Source: Astragalus membranaceus
Taxonomy: Eukaryota; Streptophyta; Magnoliopsida; Fabales; Fabaceae
NCBI GenBank assembly: GCA_039519185.1
Contig: CM076854.1
Coordinates: 67,643,448 to 67,707,447 of the forward strand
DNA length: 64,000 nt
Direction: 5' to 3'
Shown: positions 20,441 through 30,508 of the stretch, piece after piece
Layout: every line of letters begins with the position of its first letter
Numbering within the stretch: the first letter of the stretch is position 1
Notes under the pieces: generated by a model
Database searches by the model: none
The model's input: the letters and a program-made list of their open reading frames with translations, nothing else
Told to the model about the DNA's origin: nothing
Made by a program: the position numbers and the translations under genes

Positions 20441-20840
20441 TATGTTAATTTACCAAAATACCCTAACTCTCCCACTCTTCTTCGGTTCATTCCCTCCCTC
20501 ACTCTTCTTCTGTTCATTCCCTCCCTCCCTCTCTCAGTCTCGCGCCTCTCTCGCTGAAACCCTAAGCCTCCACCTCTTTCTCCTCGGCTACACAGAGGCG
20601 ACGGCGCCAGCCGGAGAAGACGGAGAACACCTCCACGTCGTCGACGCCAACACTACTTTCTTACCTTGGACCATCGCTCCTTCTCTCTTCGTTCTCATCT
20701 CATCCCCTTTCTCTATCATTCAGAAATTTCAAAAACCATAAACTGAAAACCCTAAAACTCTCTTTGTCTGAACCGACGCTCCTCCAAATCGGAAAAAAAA
20801 AAACTCCAAATCCACCATCTTCGTCCAAGGTATCGCTATT
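20441..20840 (+). other. Captured CT-rich leader/exon 1 with splice donor
   Basis: CT-rich plant 5' UTR-like sequence (TTCCCTCCCTCCCTCTC, GAAACCCTAAGCC) leads to TTCGTCCAAG/GTATCGC near 20830. A 99-residue frame inside has no domain. Its source gene is unknown. It may be the first exon of the FKBP gene or of another donor. Confidence 0.4.
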
Positions 20841-22339
20841 CGCTTACGTATTCTTCCTCTGTTCTTCTGATTTTGATTCTATATAGTTGTTATGATGTTA
20901 TTTTAGGATTTGTAGTTTTGTTCTTTGTTTGTATCCGATTTCAACAAAGATGTGTGTTCTTCGTTTTTGGTGTTCTCTGTTCTTAATATGCATGTGTTTG
21001 TCTACTTAGGTTTCTGGTGTTCTTCGTTTTTTGTGTTGTTCGGTTTTGTAGTAGTTTTCTTTGTTTAATGATTTTGGGATTTTACTGATTTTGGAGATTT
21101 AATTGATTTTAGCGATTTTAAGTGAAGTTAGGGCTGAACATTCATAGTGTTGTTGCCTGCTCAAGTACAAAGTTTGGATGCTCAGAGCTGGAGATAAATT
21201 TAGTGGGGGCTGAACATTCACAGATAAATTGATTAAGGTGATTGATTATTTGATTTAGGTTTCATTAGTTGTTATTTGTTAATTTGTTGATTTGGTTTTC
21301 AGTAAATTGATTAAGGTTATAGGGTTTTGCTATTTAGTTTTTTTCAGCCATGAACCATTTTCCAATTTTAGGGATCTCTTGGTTTGAAGATTTAACTTCG
21401 TATCTGTTGTATTCCTAATAGTTTCTTTTAGTGTTTATTTTATTTTTCAAGGAAGTAGTAACTAAATAAACACTTGAAAATTATCATGTTCATATTAACT
21501 GAATAAACATGTTCTTATCAATTTGGTTTTTGGCAGAATGTTATTGTCTAGGCATTTTGGGATTTGTAGAAGGTCCTTATAGGATGATAGAAGTCAATAA
21601 TACTTGAAAATTACCATTGCAAGTTCAAATCTTCATATCAACCATCTTCAATTTATTGATCTCAATTTGTTGTTGAGAATAGTTATACAAGCCATTCTTA
21701 ATATTGAATCATTTGATTTACAACTATGAAAATGGAGAAACAATTTAAGCATGCTTTGTTTCATATTGTGGGTTCATCCACTTTAATTTATTAATGAGCC
21801 ACTCTAATACTATTTTATTTTTTTTGCATTTCCAGATTCACATTTTCTGATCTGAAATGATGAGTAGGTATAGTAGTTATGTCTTGCAAGAATATAGCAT
21901 TCTTTCTTCTTGCGAGAATATAGCATTCTATTTTATTTATAAAACATATAGAAGTTATGCCTTTTATCCTTTGAACTTTATGTGTTGAACGAAATTGAGG
22001 ACATGGAGAGGATGCGAAATTGAACTTTATGTCTTTTATCCTTTGAACTTTATGTCTTATTGTTTTTGTGCGGAATGTTGAGATAGGCATATCATAAATA
22101 GAGCGAGTCGGTGCGTGGTTGCAGCGGGAAGGTGACCTACGGGGATGCCGCCATTGACAGCAATGATACAGACTAGAAGTCACAATATCACGATAGACAA
22201 GTGGTTGATTCACGCAGTCGGATATGGGTTCGTATGTTCCCCTCCTTTCTGCTCTTGCTTTCAAATTTTGCTTCTATGGATGGGTTGGTTGTTGTAAATG
22301 GTCTTGGTTCTCTTTAATAGCATTATGCCCTAAATGCTT

Positions 22340-22480
22340 GAAAAGCTGTGCTGGAAAATCAAGAAACAGAACCAGAATTTTGGAAAGTGACTAAAATAAG
22401 AGATGAAATGATAGAGGTGTCTGTTGATGGTGGAAGTGAAGATTGTCGCAATGAATTAGAAACTGAATTCCAGAAAGACA
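22340..22480 (+). other. Possible second captured exon, origin unknown
   Basis: Open frame with balanced composition (ENQETEPEFWKVTKIRDEM, EVSVDGGSEDCRNELETEFQ) within the CACTA body, upstream of the FKBP exons. It does not match FKBP. I do not recognise the family. Other stretches of the body (20841-22339, 22887-24694) are T-rich and intron-like, with no coding signal except a short frame near 23690-23815 (GEEQLVLLCTNTTHINYVKE). Confidence 0.35.
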
Positions 22481-22682
22481 GGGCCTTTTTAATAATTAGA
22501 TTCCATCTCATTCTTTCCTGTTTGACTCGTCCTAATTTACATGCACTCATGGTTACTTGTTGGACTATATCGAATTGTAATTTTGCTGTATTACAGATGA
22601 ATATGGAGACTCTGTCTAATTGGGAAAAAAACAAATGTTCAAACAGTAAGTACCTAAGCTTGCTACTCAGTCTGCTTAATAG

Positions 22683-22886
22683 ATGGAATTTTGGGGGGTG
22701 AAGGAGTACCTCCAATGCGGATAGGTAACAATTTTTTTAATTCTACTGTTTATGTTTCTTTGGATCATATTCATTGTTGGGTGTGGCTTGCTCAATTAAT
22801 CTACCATTTTTACCCAGGTGGGAAACGCAAACTCATGATTCCTCCACTGTTAGCATATGGCCCTGAACCTGCTGGGTGCTTCTCAG
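22683..22886 (+). pseudogene. Captured FKBP-type peptidyl-prolyl isomerase exons (FKBP16-2/PNSL4-like)
   Basis: Exon a (22683-22724, acceptor AATAG, donor ATAG/GTAACA) encodes DGILGGEGVPPMRIG. Exon b (22818-22886, acceptor ACCCAG, donor CTCAG/GTTTC) continues in phase with GGKRKLMIPP and AYGPEPAGCFSG. The intron of 93 bp is preserved, so the copy came from genomic DNA and not from mRNA. The YGPEPAGCFSG phrase is what I recall from the thylakoid-lumen FKBP16-2 (PNSL4) group, whose members fold and serve the chloroplast NDH complex. Only about 37 residues of the PPIase core are present. The transit peptide and last strand are missing, so the fragment cannot be an enzyme. The FKBP identity is strong; the subgroup is from memory. 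Confidence 0.75.
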
Positions 22887-25166
22887 GTTTCATTTCCGCA
22901 TTAATTGCTGCATTATGTAATTTAGTCATAAACATGGAAAATCCTCTTTTTGCCAAGTGCAGCTCATAAAAAGTAGTAGAAAATAGACTCTAGGATTATT
23001 CATTGGTAAATTACTTGTGTATTTGGTCATAAGCACTCCCTCTAAAGTATTTGACTATTTTCTACTCATACTGTTTTTTAATGGATCTACTCATACTTTT
23101 TGACATAGCTTTTTTTGCATGTTTATGTGTCCTGGGCTATTTGTTTGATGAAATACTTCTTATAGCTTTTTACTTTTAGCATGTGTTTGGATTCTGATAA
23201 AATTACTGAAATCCCATTCATCTTTGTTATTAGTGTAAATCTTTGTATAGTTATGAGGAGTCTCTGTTCTCTGGTCTGTTGCTTATTGACAAGCCATTCT
23301 TGTTTATGTTGTTCAACACCAGATTTGAACTATATAGTAAACTTGAATTATGTTTGTGTGGTTGTTTGAATTACTTGATGAATGTTTCTGCATTACTTGA
23401 TTGTAGGCTGTATGTTTGTGTTATGTTTTTGATATGGATTTATATGCCTCTTAAGTCAGGATTGGTAGATAAATAGTCTACAGTTGCATCTTAAGTTACT
23501 TTGAGGGTTTGGGTTTGTGCTTTTTTTGCTGGTATAGATAAAATACCGGGCTTTTAGTTATTAGATGTAATTCTGTGATTTTGTTTATGGATTCAATTGA
23601 ATTATGTTTTACTGATAATTCTTTTTGAAGGATACCAGCTAAAGTCTTTTTTCCCCCACACTTGCTTTTTTCATACAGAGAAGAGGGACAAATGAAATAC
23701 CTTCAATGGCGTGCGGAGAGGCATTTCTCGAGGGAGAGGAGCAGCTTGTGTTGCTCTGCACAAACACTACTCATATTAATTATGTGAAAGAAGATGAATG
23801 GGTACGTAGTGAGTGAGAGTTATATAGGACAGTTTCAGGTTATTCATATTTAGGTGAGGAAAGAGAAAATAAGGAGAGTGATAGTGATCCACATTCTGCA
23901 CAAACACATTGATGCTCTCTTTGGCATTTCAGTTTTTATCAACTTCCAAGTGCCCTCTGGCATCATTTGCTTTTCCTATCATTTGATGTTAGTCAAATGT
24001 CTCATGAATAACACTAATAGAATTTCATAGCCACTAAGCACTGAGATTTGAAAAAAACATTTTATTTAACTTTCACAATTGTGATAAGATGTCTAACAAA
24101 ATGCAAATAAATATACCGCAAATATTGAAGTGCTGATGATAATGGTAAAGGTATTCAAAGCCTATTGTTTAAATATGTATTCATCCTATTAAGTGCTGGT
24201 GATAATGGTAAAGGTATTCAAAGAGCAGATACTTTCCTTTTAATTTACTTTCTAGTATTAAGGTTATGAACAACACACTCTGATTATGATACCACTTTCC
24301 TTGTTTAGTTCTTTCAATTAAAAGCAATCTGTTGTTGCAGGTTCATAAGGTCAACATGGACCGTGCTTCTTATTGCCTACATTGTTTTGCAGGACATCAT
24401 AGATGATGACTATGTTACATCTTGATTTTATTTGTAGTGCAATGGATGCAAAACACTTTGATGATGACTATGTTACCTATTTTGTAGTTTCTCTAGATGT
24501 TGAATGTCAAACACTTTGATTTGTTGTTCAGATTAGTTATGGTATTTTGTTGTTTCGGGATTAAGCATTTTGATTGGTTATATTGTTTTTTAATTGTACT
24601 TAAGTAATAGGTGAAATGTAAATTAGTATAGTATCAAAAAATGTAAATTAGTAGAAGGTGTGGAAAGCAAAGTAGGTAGTTTAAAAAGAAACCAATTATT
24701 AGCGTCGGCACAACGGACGCTAATATTTGTTGACTTTTTCGTTGGTTGACATTAGCGTCGACCAGGCCTACGCTAATATTAAATAGTTGACTTTTTTTTG
24801 GAGTTTCCTGTAGCGTCGGCCTTAGCGTTAGTGTCAGATTAGCGTAGGCTTAGCCGACGCTAATGTAGCGTCGGTCTGAATATATGGAACGCTAAAGATT
24901 AGTTTCGACCGTTTTAACGTCCACGCGTGGCCGACGCTAATCCGACTCTAAAACACTGTTAGCGTCCGTTTATGCTCTTTTAGCGTGGGCTTTTGGCCTA
25001 CGCTAAAAGCTGTTTTTCTACTAGTGTGACCTAAAGAAAGTAATGTAGAAAAGTGGGAGAATATTATACCTTTGCAACTTTAAAACATCAACCAAATTAT
25101 CCATTACCTTGTCCTTACCATTTAGTTTCTTACCTTTGGAAGTACCATCGATATTAGAGTTGCCTA

Positions 25167-26160
25167 CTACAACAACACTTGTAATGCTCTTTTCATCATG
25201 TTGTGCTCTTCCAATGCTTGTGAAACATCATTCTTTGCAAATGCCTCAAGTGGAACATCATCTTCACTCACCTTCAAAGAGGAATCAACAAAACTAGAAA
25301 GAAAGTTAGCATTGGTGGCCAAGGAAACAAAATAATTAAAAGTTGGGAGTTTGTATGGCTCTTCCAACATTGGTCCAAGTTCCTCCCTACTTCCAATTTT
25401 TGAAACCTCTTTATAAGTTTTCGTCATTAGGGGCTCTCGGCCAACCCTAGTTGCTACATCCTCCCCATTCATTTTAGCATTCATTTTCTTTGCTTCTTCC
25501 TCTATTTTCTTCCTCAAAGTAATTTGGTCCTTAAGCATTTAATCAAGGCTAAAAGAAGTAAGATGAGTTTCCAAATTGTCATGCTTAAAAGAATACTTGT
25601 TAGCATATCCATCATGGGGTACTGTTTTATCAAGTTGCCATGGCCTACCTAAGATTAGGTGGGAAGTCTTTATAGGTACAACATCACATAAGACGATGTC
25701 TTTGTACCTATAAGTATAAAAGCTAACATACACTTTTTTATTCACAAGAATTTCTTCTTCATCTTTACGCAACTTGAGCTTATATGGTGTAGGTGTGAAG
25801 GTTGAGTTTTATACCTAAACGAGTGCTAGCCATATTAACACAACGATCACCAACCACTTCTAAACAACATAGACTACTTTGAACACGACATCTTGCATGT
25901 AAGAAAGAGGAAGTATACTAAAAATGGGAATAGAAATAGAGATTTTAACCCTACCATTTGGCACCATCGCCGAAGCTTTATCATCTTCAAATTTAGATCT
26001 ATAAGCTTCTTCCATGTTTGCATTGGTGTCCCTCCTTCTATGTCTCCATTCATGCTCTTCCACCGGAACATACTTGTCTCTTCTATACCTCCTTACAGAG
26101 TACTCATTAGGGGAAGCATGTCTCTAAGGAGGAAGATACCTTCTAGGTGAAACATGCCTT
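25167..26160 (-). pseudogene. Ty3/gypsy gag-protease remnant
   Basis: Minus-strand blocks. About 26160-25990 is arginine-rich gag tail (RRYRRDKYV, EEHEWRHRRRDTNANMEEAY). 25772-25539 is the C-terminal part of the aspartic protease region (DVVPIKTSHLILGRPWQLD, HDGYANKYSF), a phrase typical of plant Ty3/gypsy. 25538-25167 is the linker that normally precedes RT. Stops and frameshifts separate the blocks (for example a stop at 25539). RT, RNase H and integrase are absent: the sequence ends at the deletion near 25030. Confidence 0.75.
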
Positions 26161-27598
26161 CCTTTGTACCCTTCATCCATACTTCAAGTGTAATATAGTA
26201 CCTACAAGAAAAGTTAGATAATAACAAAAATGTGCAGCCACCAATAAGTTCTCGCAAGTGTGTTTGGCTCACCAAATGTCACTCCACTTGTGTTTAGGCT
26301 TTTTAGGAAAGCACTCTTCACTAAAGGGTTTTTTTGGGCACACAAGAGTAGGGTCACTCAAGCCACTCTATTCTCCTTTAGCTTCTTAGAATTTAACCTC
26401 AAAAGCCTCTTTCCACCTTTGATGTTGATAATACTTGAGATCTCAAAGGGAGTATAGCCTATCACTAAAGAATGACAAGAATGGAATAAACTACTATGAT
26501 AAATGCCAAATAATCAGCAACCAACTCTCAAGGGTAAAATGGTCCAAATGTCTCCAAAAAATTTGATAAAATATTTCAATGATATAAAAAATGTTTATTA
26601 CCGGTGGAAATGTTTCTGGAATTTTTTTATGCTCATGTGATAAGGTTAATGCCTCTTTTTGCTTGAATAAATTATGTTTTTTTGCTATTTTTTGTAATAA
26701 TTTCTTTTTTTTTCTAGAATATTTTTTTCAAAGTCTCAAAAAATACTAGACTTTGAGACAAGCAACCTGGCTTTTGAATCACTTAAAAAGAAGCTATAAT
26801 AAATCTAGAAACATATTTTGAAATTTTCAACAAACAATTTTGGATCAAAATGCATAATTCAAGAACGACAGCAAGAACACCAAGAACAACAATGATTTCT
26901 TATAATAGTGTTATCTCGTCTAATACTCAACAAAAATATACAAAATTGGTGTTCATTTCACTCAAAAGTTCATAAGAAATCTGATTATTCAACCTTTAGG
27001 ACCAGAAGTTATTCTGGAAATTGAAAGTTGAAGATGAAGATTCAAATCTTCAAGTCAACAATGGTAAAATGCTCAAAAGAGCACCAAATCAAACGAAATT
27101 TTTGCCTAACTTGAACGCAATTTCACAAGGATCACGAATCCATCATTAATTTGCACAATAAACTAGCACAACTTCAGCGAAATGTGATTCTAGACCGAAA
27201 AATGTGTTTATGGTACTTGAGAGGCTAAATTGATCAAAACCTAACCAAATTGCATGAAACCATTTGCTAAATGCTCGAGATTACTATAGTAAGTGAATGC
27301 AATCAAGATATTCCAGAGAAAATGATGCAAAACGAGAAATAAAACTGAAATCACCAAACATGTTGGTCCTACGGTTTTAGCTTTAGTGTAACTCGAATCA
27401 AGGTCAAATCAATTGAAATAGGTGTGCATTATGTCAGATATTCAACATCGAACAACATGCAAGCAACAATTTAAGATGAAACACACTGAAAATCAAAAAC
27501 AAAATAGGTATAGAATTATGAGAACGATTTTTTTGAATTTTTTTTTGGATCATGGCAACAAAACTGAATTGAGACTCAAATTTTGTAAGATTCATGTT
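26161..27598 (-). other. Gypsy 5' leader / gag-free internal region
   Basis: AT-rich, with no recognisable coding domain on either strand. It lies between the gag remnant and the primer site of the minus-strand element. The short frames are not supported. Confidence 0.5.
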
Positions 27599-27611
27599 GC
27601 TCTGAATACCA
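27599..27611 (-). promoter_or_regulatory. Primer-binding site, tRNA-Met type
   Basis: Minus strand TGGTATTCAGAGC, five bases from the LTR end. It differs from the usual TGGTATCAGAGC by one extra T, so it is probably impaired. Confidence 0.7.
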
Positions 27612-27616
27612 CTTAG

Positions 27617-28441
27617 TGTGATCCACACATGCATCACTGAATTTTGGATCTGGAAAATTACAAATCTATATGAATCTCTAAATAATAATGATGAACATCA
27701 ACAAAATTTCAACATAAGATCATAACACTTACTTGAAGAACACAAAAGTTAATAAAGAATCAAATGTGGAAAGAATAGAGATGAAGTGGAGAATGATGTC
27801 CGCCACTTCTTCCTTGAGAAGAAGATGAAAGACCACACACCGCTTTGAGCTTCTACAAGTCTCAAAGGTAGGTGCTTAAGGCTCCATTCAAAGAACCAAG
27901 GAGAACATGATGAACTCACTTCTACAATCCTCTCAAACTCTCACACATCACGCCTATCTTTGGCTCTGACGACTCAAGCTTTTGCAAATGTAGCAAATGA
28001 TTTCACATTCATTAAAGTCTAAGGAATTACAAGGAGTGGAATAGTATTTATATGTTGGGTCTAATGGATCCTAAGCCCAACATATAATCAACTTAGAGAA
28101 AGGAAAACGAAGGCCTATGGCCACATCAAAGTAACTAAAGGCCATATCTATTCTAAATGGCCAACAAGGCTCAAAACAAAATGTTCATTATAATTAAAAA
28201 TGAATTCCTAAATTTATTAAAAAGAAAATAGAGAGAAATAGGGAACACAAGAGTTTGGTTATTCTAGTAATTCCCTAAGGTATCCTTCGTCACCTTTAGT
28301 GAGTCCTTGTCAATTATCAAGGTGGACACACTAAAGTATATTCCCTTTGAATGTTGAATCTCTTTTTGGTATTTTTGAGTCTTTATCTTTGTGACCTTCA
28401 ACAAGCTCCATGATTAGGCTAAGCATGCATGTGGGCTCACA
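27617..28441 (-). repeat. 5' LTR of the minus-strand gypsy element, 825 bp
   Basis: Plus-strand edges TGTGATCCACACATGC and GCATGTGGGCTCACA form an imperfect inverted pair. The whole sequence is a clean copy of the pieces at 17469-19974. It contains no coding frame. Confidence 0.8.
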
Positions 28442-28442
28442 T

Positions 28443-29393
28443 CACTAAAGCCCTAAACTGACTTAGACATCATAGACGTCAATCACCGCACGCAGATAGA
28501 AGTGACTCTCTTCCAAATGCATGTAAAAATCCTCCTCTAAATTTACCACCTAGCCCTTCTTATAATTCTCCTCGAAACCCAAAGCGTGTAGATAGAAGCG
28601 AGTGTCGTTATTGTAGGATCCTCTCGCAGAGCTATAGAGCCCGCTGCTAGAGATAACCATCAGGTTGGCGCCACTGAGACACTTAAAAAGGGAACAACGC
28701 TCTTTGAAGCGTTGCATTAGGCTATGATTGAAAATGAAAAATTTCTGAACCAAGGCGCTTCAAAGGCTCTTCCTCCTCTAGAGCCGAGGATGTCCAAAAG
28801 CAAAAACAGAATGGAGAAAAGGCAAAGAGATCGATCACCAAGTCTGAGCTATTTCTCCAACAATAATTCCAACAGTAGCTCGAGCGTTTGTTACACCGGA
28901 AGCTCGAGCTTTAGTTACACCAGAAACATCCAAGCCAAGGGAGCGAAGGAAGCACTTGAGGAGTCAATCACCCAGGTCCGGATCCACTTTACATCCTTTT
29001 TGATTCTTGGATCCTAGCCACCAAGGCCCCTCTGAAATTCCAAGTTCTGAACATCAAGCCATATGACGATAAGTTAGACCCCGACGAGCACCTTACTCTC
29101 TTCAGTTCGAGGATGATGCTCCTTGAGACCACGGAGGGAACTAAATCCAAAACACTCGCCTGTCTTCTTGAGAAATTGACCCTGGGGTGGTTTTCTAATC
29201 TACCAAAAGGAAGCCTTCATTCTTATGATGAGCTCACTAACCGAGTTCTGTTACATAGCACTACAAGTTGGGATTACAACAAAGACCAAACACAGAGATC
29301 AGAAAAATCAACAATTTGATCCCAACTGTAGCCCTCCACGCAATGGTCGCGAGCGTGAAACTTGGGTCGTTCTCGGACTCATTCTCTAGAGGG
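28443..29393 (+). pseudogene. Tat-like LTR tail and gag, unit 2, right part
   Basis: Resumes the LTR split at 17468 (CCCTAAACTGACTTAGACATC). It then has a gag region with several stops: a Pro/Asn tract, a segment like 16640-16760 (RDNHQVGATETLKKG, AMIENEKFLNQG), an Arg/Ser-rich part (KRQRDRSPSLSYFSNNNSNS), and a Ty3/gypsy gag core at 29040-29290 (DKLDPDEHL, GWFSNLPKGSLHSYDEL). It ends where a new LTR starts at 29394. It is broken by frameshifts near 29010 and 29100. Confidence 0.65.
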
Positions 29394-30362
29394 TGTAACG
29401 CCCCAAAAATTTAATTAATTATTTAATTAAATTGTTTGGGAATTTAATTGGTAGAAAAATAATAAAAATAATAATGCTGGTATATGTGGGCCTACTATTA
29501 GTGTTAGGATTAGTAAAGAAGAGGTGTTAGGAGAAAAAGCCCATGATTAATTCGAATTAGCTAAGGAAAAGCCCATAAAAATTAAATAAAGTATAAAAAG
29601 AGGTATTTTAGGGTTTGCTTGTTTTAGAAAAACAAAAGTTTGAGAGTGAGAGAGCTATTGGCGCGACGGCTTAGAGGAGAGAAGAGGGAGAAAGCGACGC
29701 CAAGAGGAGAGAGGAGGCTAGGATTTCGTGATCTTCTAAGGCTAAGGTAAGGGTGGGGGTTCTATCTCTATAATTGGGTGTATGAATGGCTCTATGTAGG
29801 AAGGTTATGGAACCCTAGGTGTATTAAGTCTAGAAAACCCTAGTTGTAGGAATTGAACTTTGAACGATGTTGCTAATTTTGATTGGTGATGATTGTTTCC
29901 TCTTGACGATGTGTGATCATGCTTGTTGATATTTTGGAACCAAAATTCTGTGCATGGGCGCCATGGGCGCCGTCTCGTGTTTGTGTTGCTGGGCGCCTTC
30001 CTGGGCGCCATTCTGTGTGTGTCGTGTTCTGGCGCAGGGGCGCCAAGGGCGCCATGTTGGTTGCCCTGTCCTGTTGCTGGGCGCCATGGGCGCTGTTCCT
30101 GAAATGTTGCTGGGCGCCATGGGCGCCATCTTGCTGTTGTGTGTTGCTGTCTTGCAGGTTCCTGGCGCATGGGCGCCAAGGGCGCCAAAAACCTGGCTGC
30201 CCAGTTGCTGTTTTCTAAGCTGTTCTGGCGCAGGGGCGCCAAGGGCGCCAACGTGGTGGCTGCCCAGTTGCTGTTTTAGGTGTTGTTCTGGCGCATGGGC
30301 GCCAAGGGTGCCAATGTTGTGGTTGCCCATTTGCTGTTTGGTGTGTGGTTCTGGCGCATGGG
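29394..30362 (+). mobile_element. Tekay-type LTR, 5' part (truncated or interrupted)
   Basis: Begins TGTAACGCCCC followed by TTTAATTAAT words, as does the minus-strand start of the LTRs at 57080 and 62668 (TGTAACGCCC then TTTAATTAAATTG). It shares with them the downstream phrase CTAAG/GTAAGGGTGGG (29744 here), which looks like a splice donor. It contains a GCGCC minisatellite (29950-30355). Its 3' end is not found, because foreign elements follow from 30363. Frames open on both strands at 29805-30393 are produced by the GC-rich repeat. Confidence 0.65.
29950..30355 (+). repeat. GGGCGCC minisatellite in the LTR
   Basis: About eight iterations of CTGGCGCA(T/G)GGGCGCCAAG and TGCTGGGCGCCATGGGCGCC with TTGCTGTT spacers. 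It is the most GC-rich part of this region. A reverse-oriented relative is found in the Athila LTR at 35910-36300. Confidence 0.9.
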
Positions 30363-30508
30363 TGTAACAGCCCAGGTCCAACGCATTGGCCACCCCGGCA
30401 CTATTACCTCACGGTCTTCTCTACCCCTCTTGTAGAATTTTTGCCTTCCGTGGGAATCGAACCTTGCACCTGAGGCATAAGTGCAAGTTAAACACACCTC
30501 CCACTACC
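30363..30508. mobile_element. One arm of the tRNA-like palindromic element
   Basis: TGTAACAGCCCAGG to CCCACTACC, nearly identical to the left arm of the palindrome at 57998-58315. On the minus strand it carries the box-B-like GGTTCGATTCCC. The opposite tip (CCTGGGCTGTTACA) lies at 36510-36523, beyond the Athila element. So Athila sits in, and has removed most of, the second arm and the centre. Confidence 0.85.

Larger units (their letters stand above)
20223..25026. mobile_element. Complete non-autonomous CACTA element, 4804 bp, with captured gene pieces
   Basis: 5' end CACTACTAGAAAA and 3' end TTTTTCTACTAGTG are inverted. The flanking 3-bp duplication TGA is at 20220-20222 and 25027-25029, the family standard. 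Subterminal arrays of TTAGCGTCGG, GACGCTAA and GCCCACGCTAA occupy 20240-20440 and 24695-25015. No TNP2-type transposase is encoded. The body holds a UTR-like CT-rich leader with a donor (20440-20840) and two FKBP exons with introns (22683-22886). It is inserted in the minus-strand gypsy, so it is younger than that element. The ends and TSD are read directly. Confidence 0.92.
17469..28441 (-). mobile_element. Minus-strand Ty3/gypsy element, internally deleted, carrying nested insertions
   Basis: Outer borders are TGTGCTCCACACATGC at 17469 and GCATGTGGGCTCACA at 28441. Two LTRs are recognisable: 27617-28441 (intact, 5') and 17469-19974 (3', disrupted). Next to the 5' LTR lies a tRNA-Met-type primer site. 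The only coding remains are gag/protease pieces at 25167-26160; RT, RNase H and integrase are absent. Nested inside are a CACTA element (20223-25026), a Tat-like LTR (19118-19711) and unassigned DNA (17732-19055). It cannot move by itself. Confidence 0.75.

Noticed and set aside
29805..30393. Open frames up to 158 residues on both strands
   Set aside because: They come from the GCGCC minisatellite. The frames are open on both strands, low in complexity and without domains.
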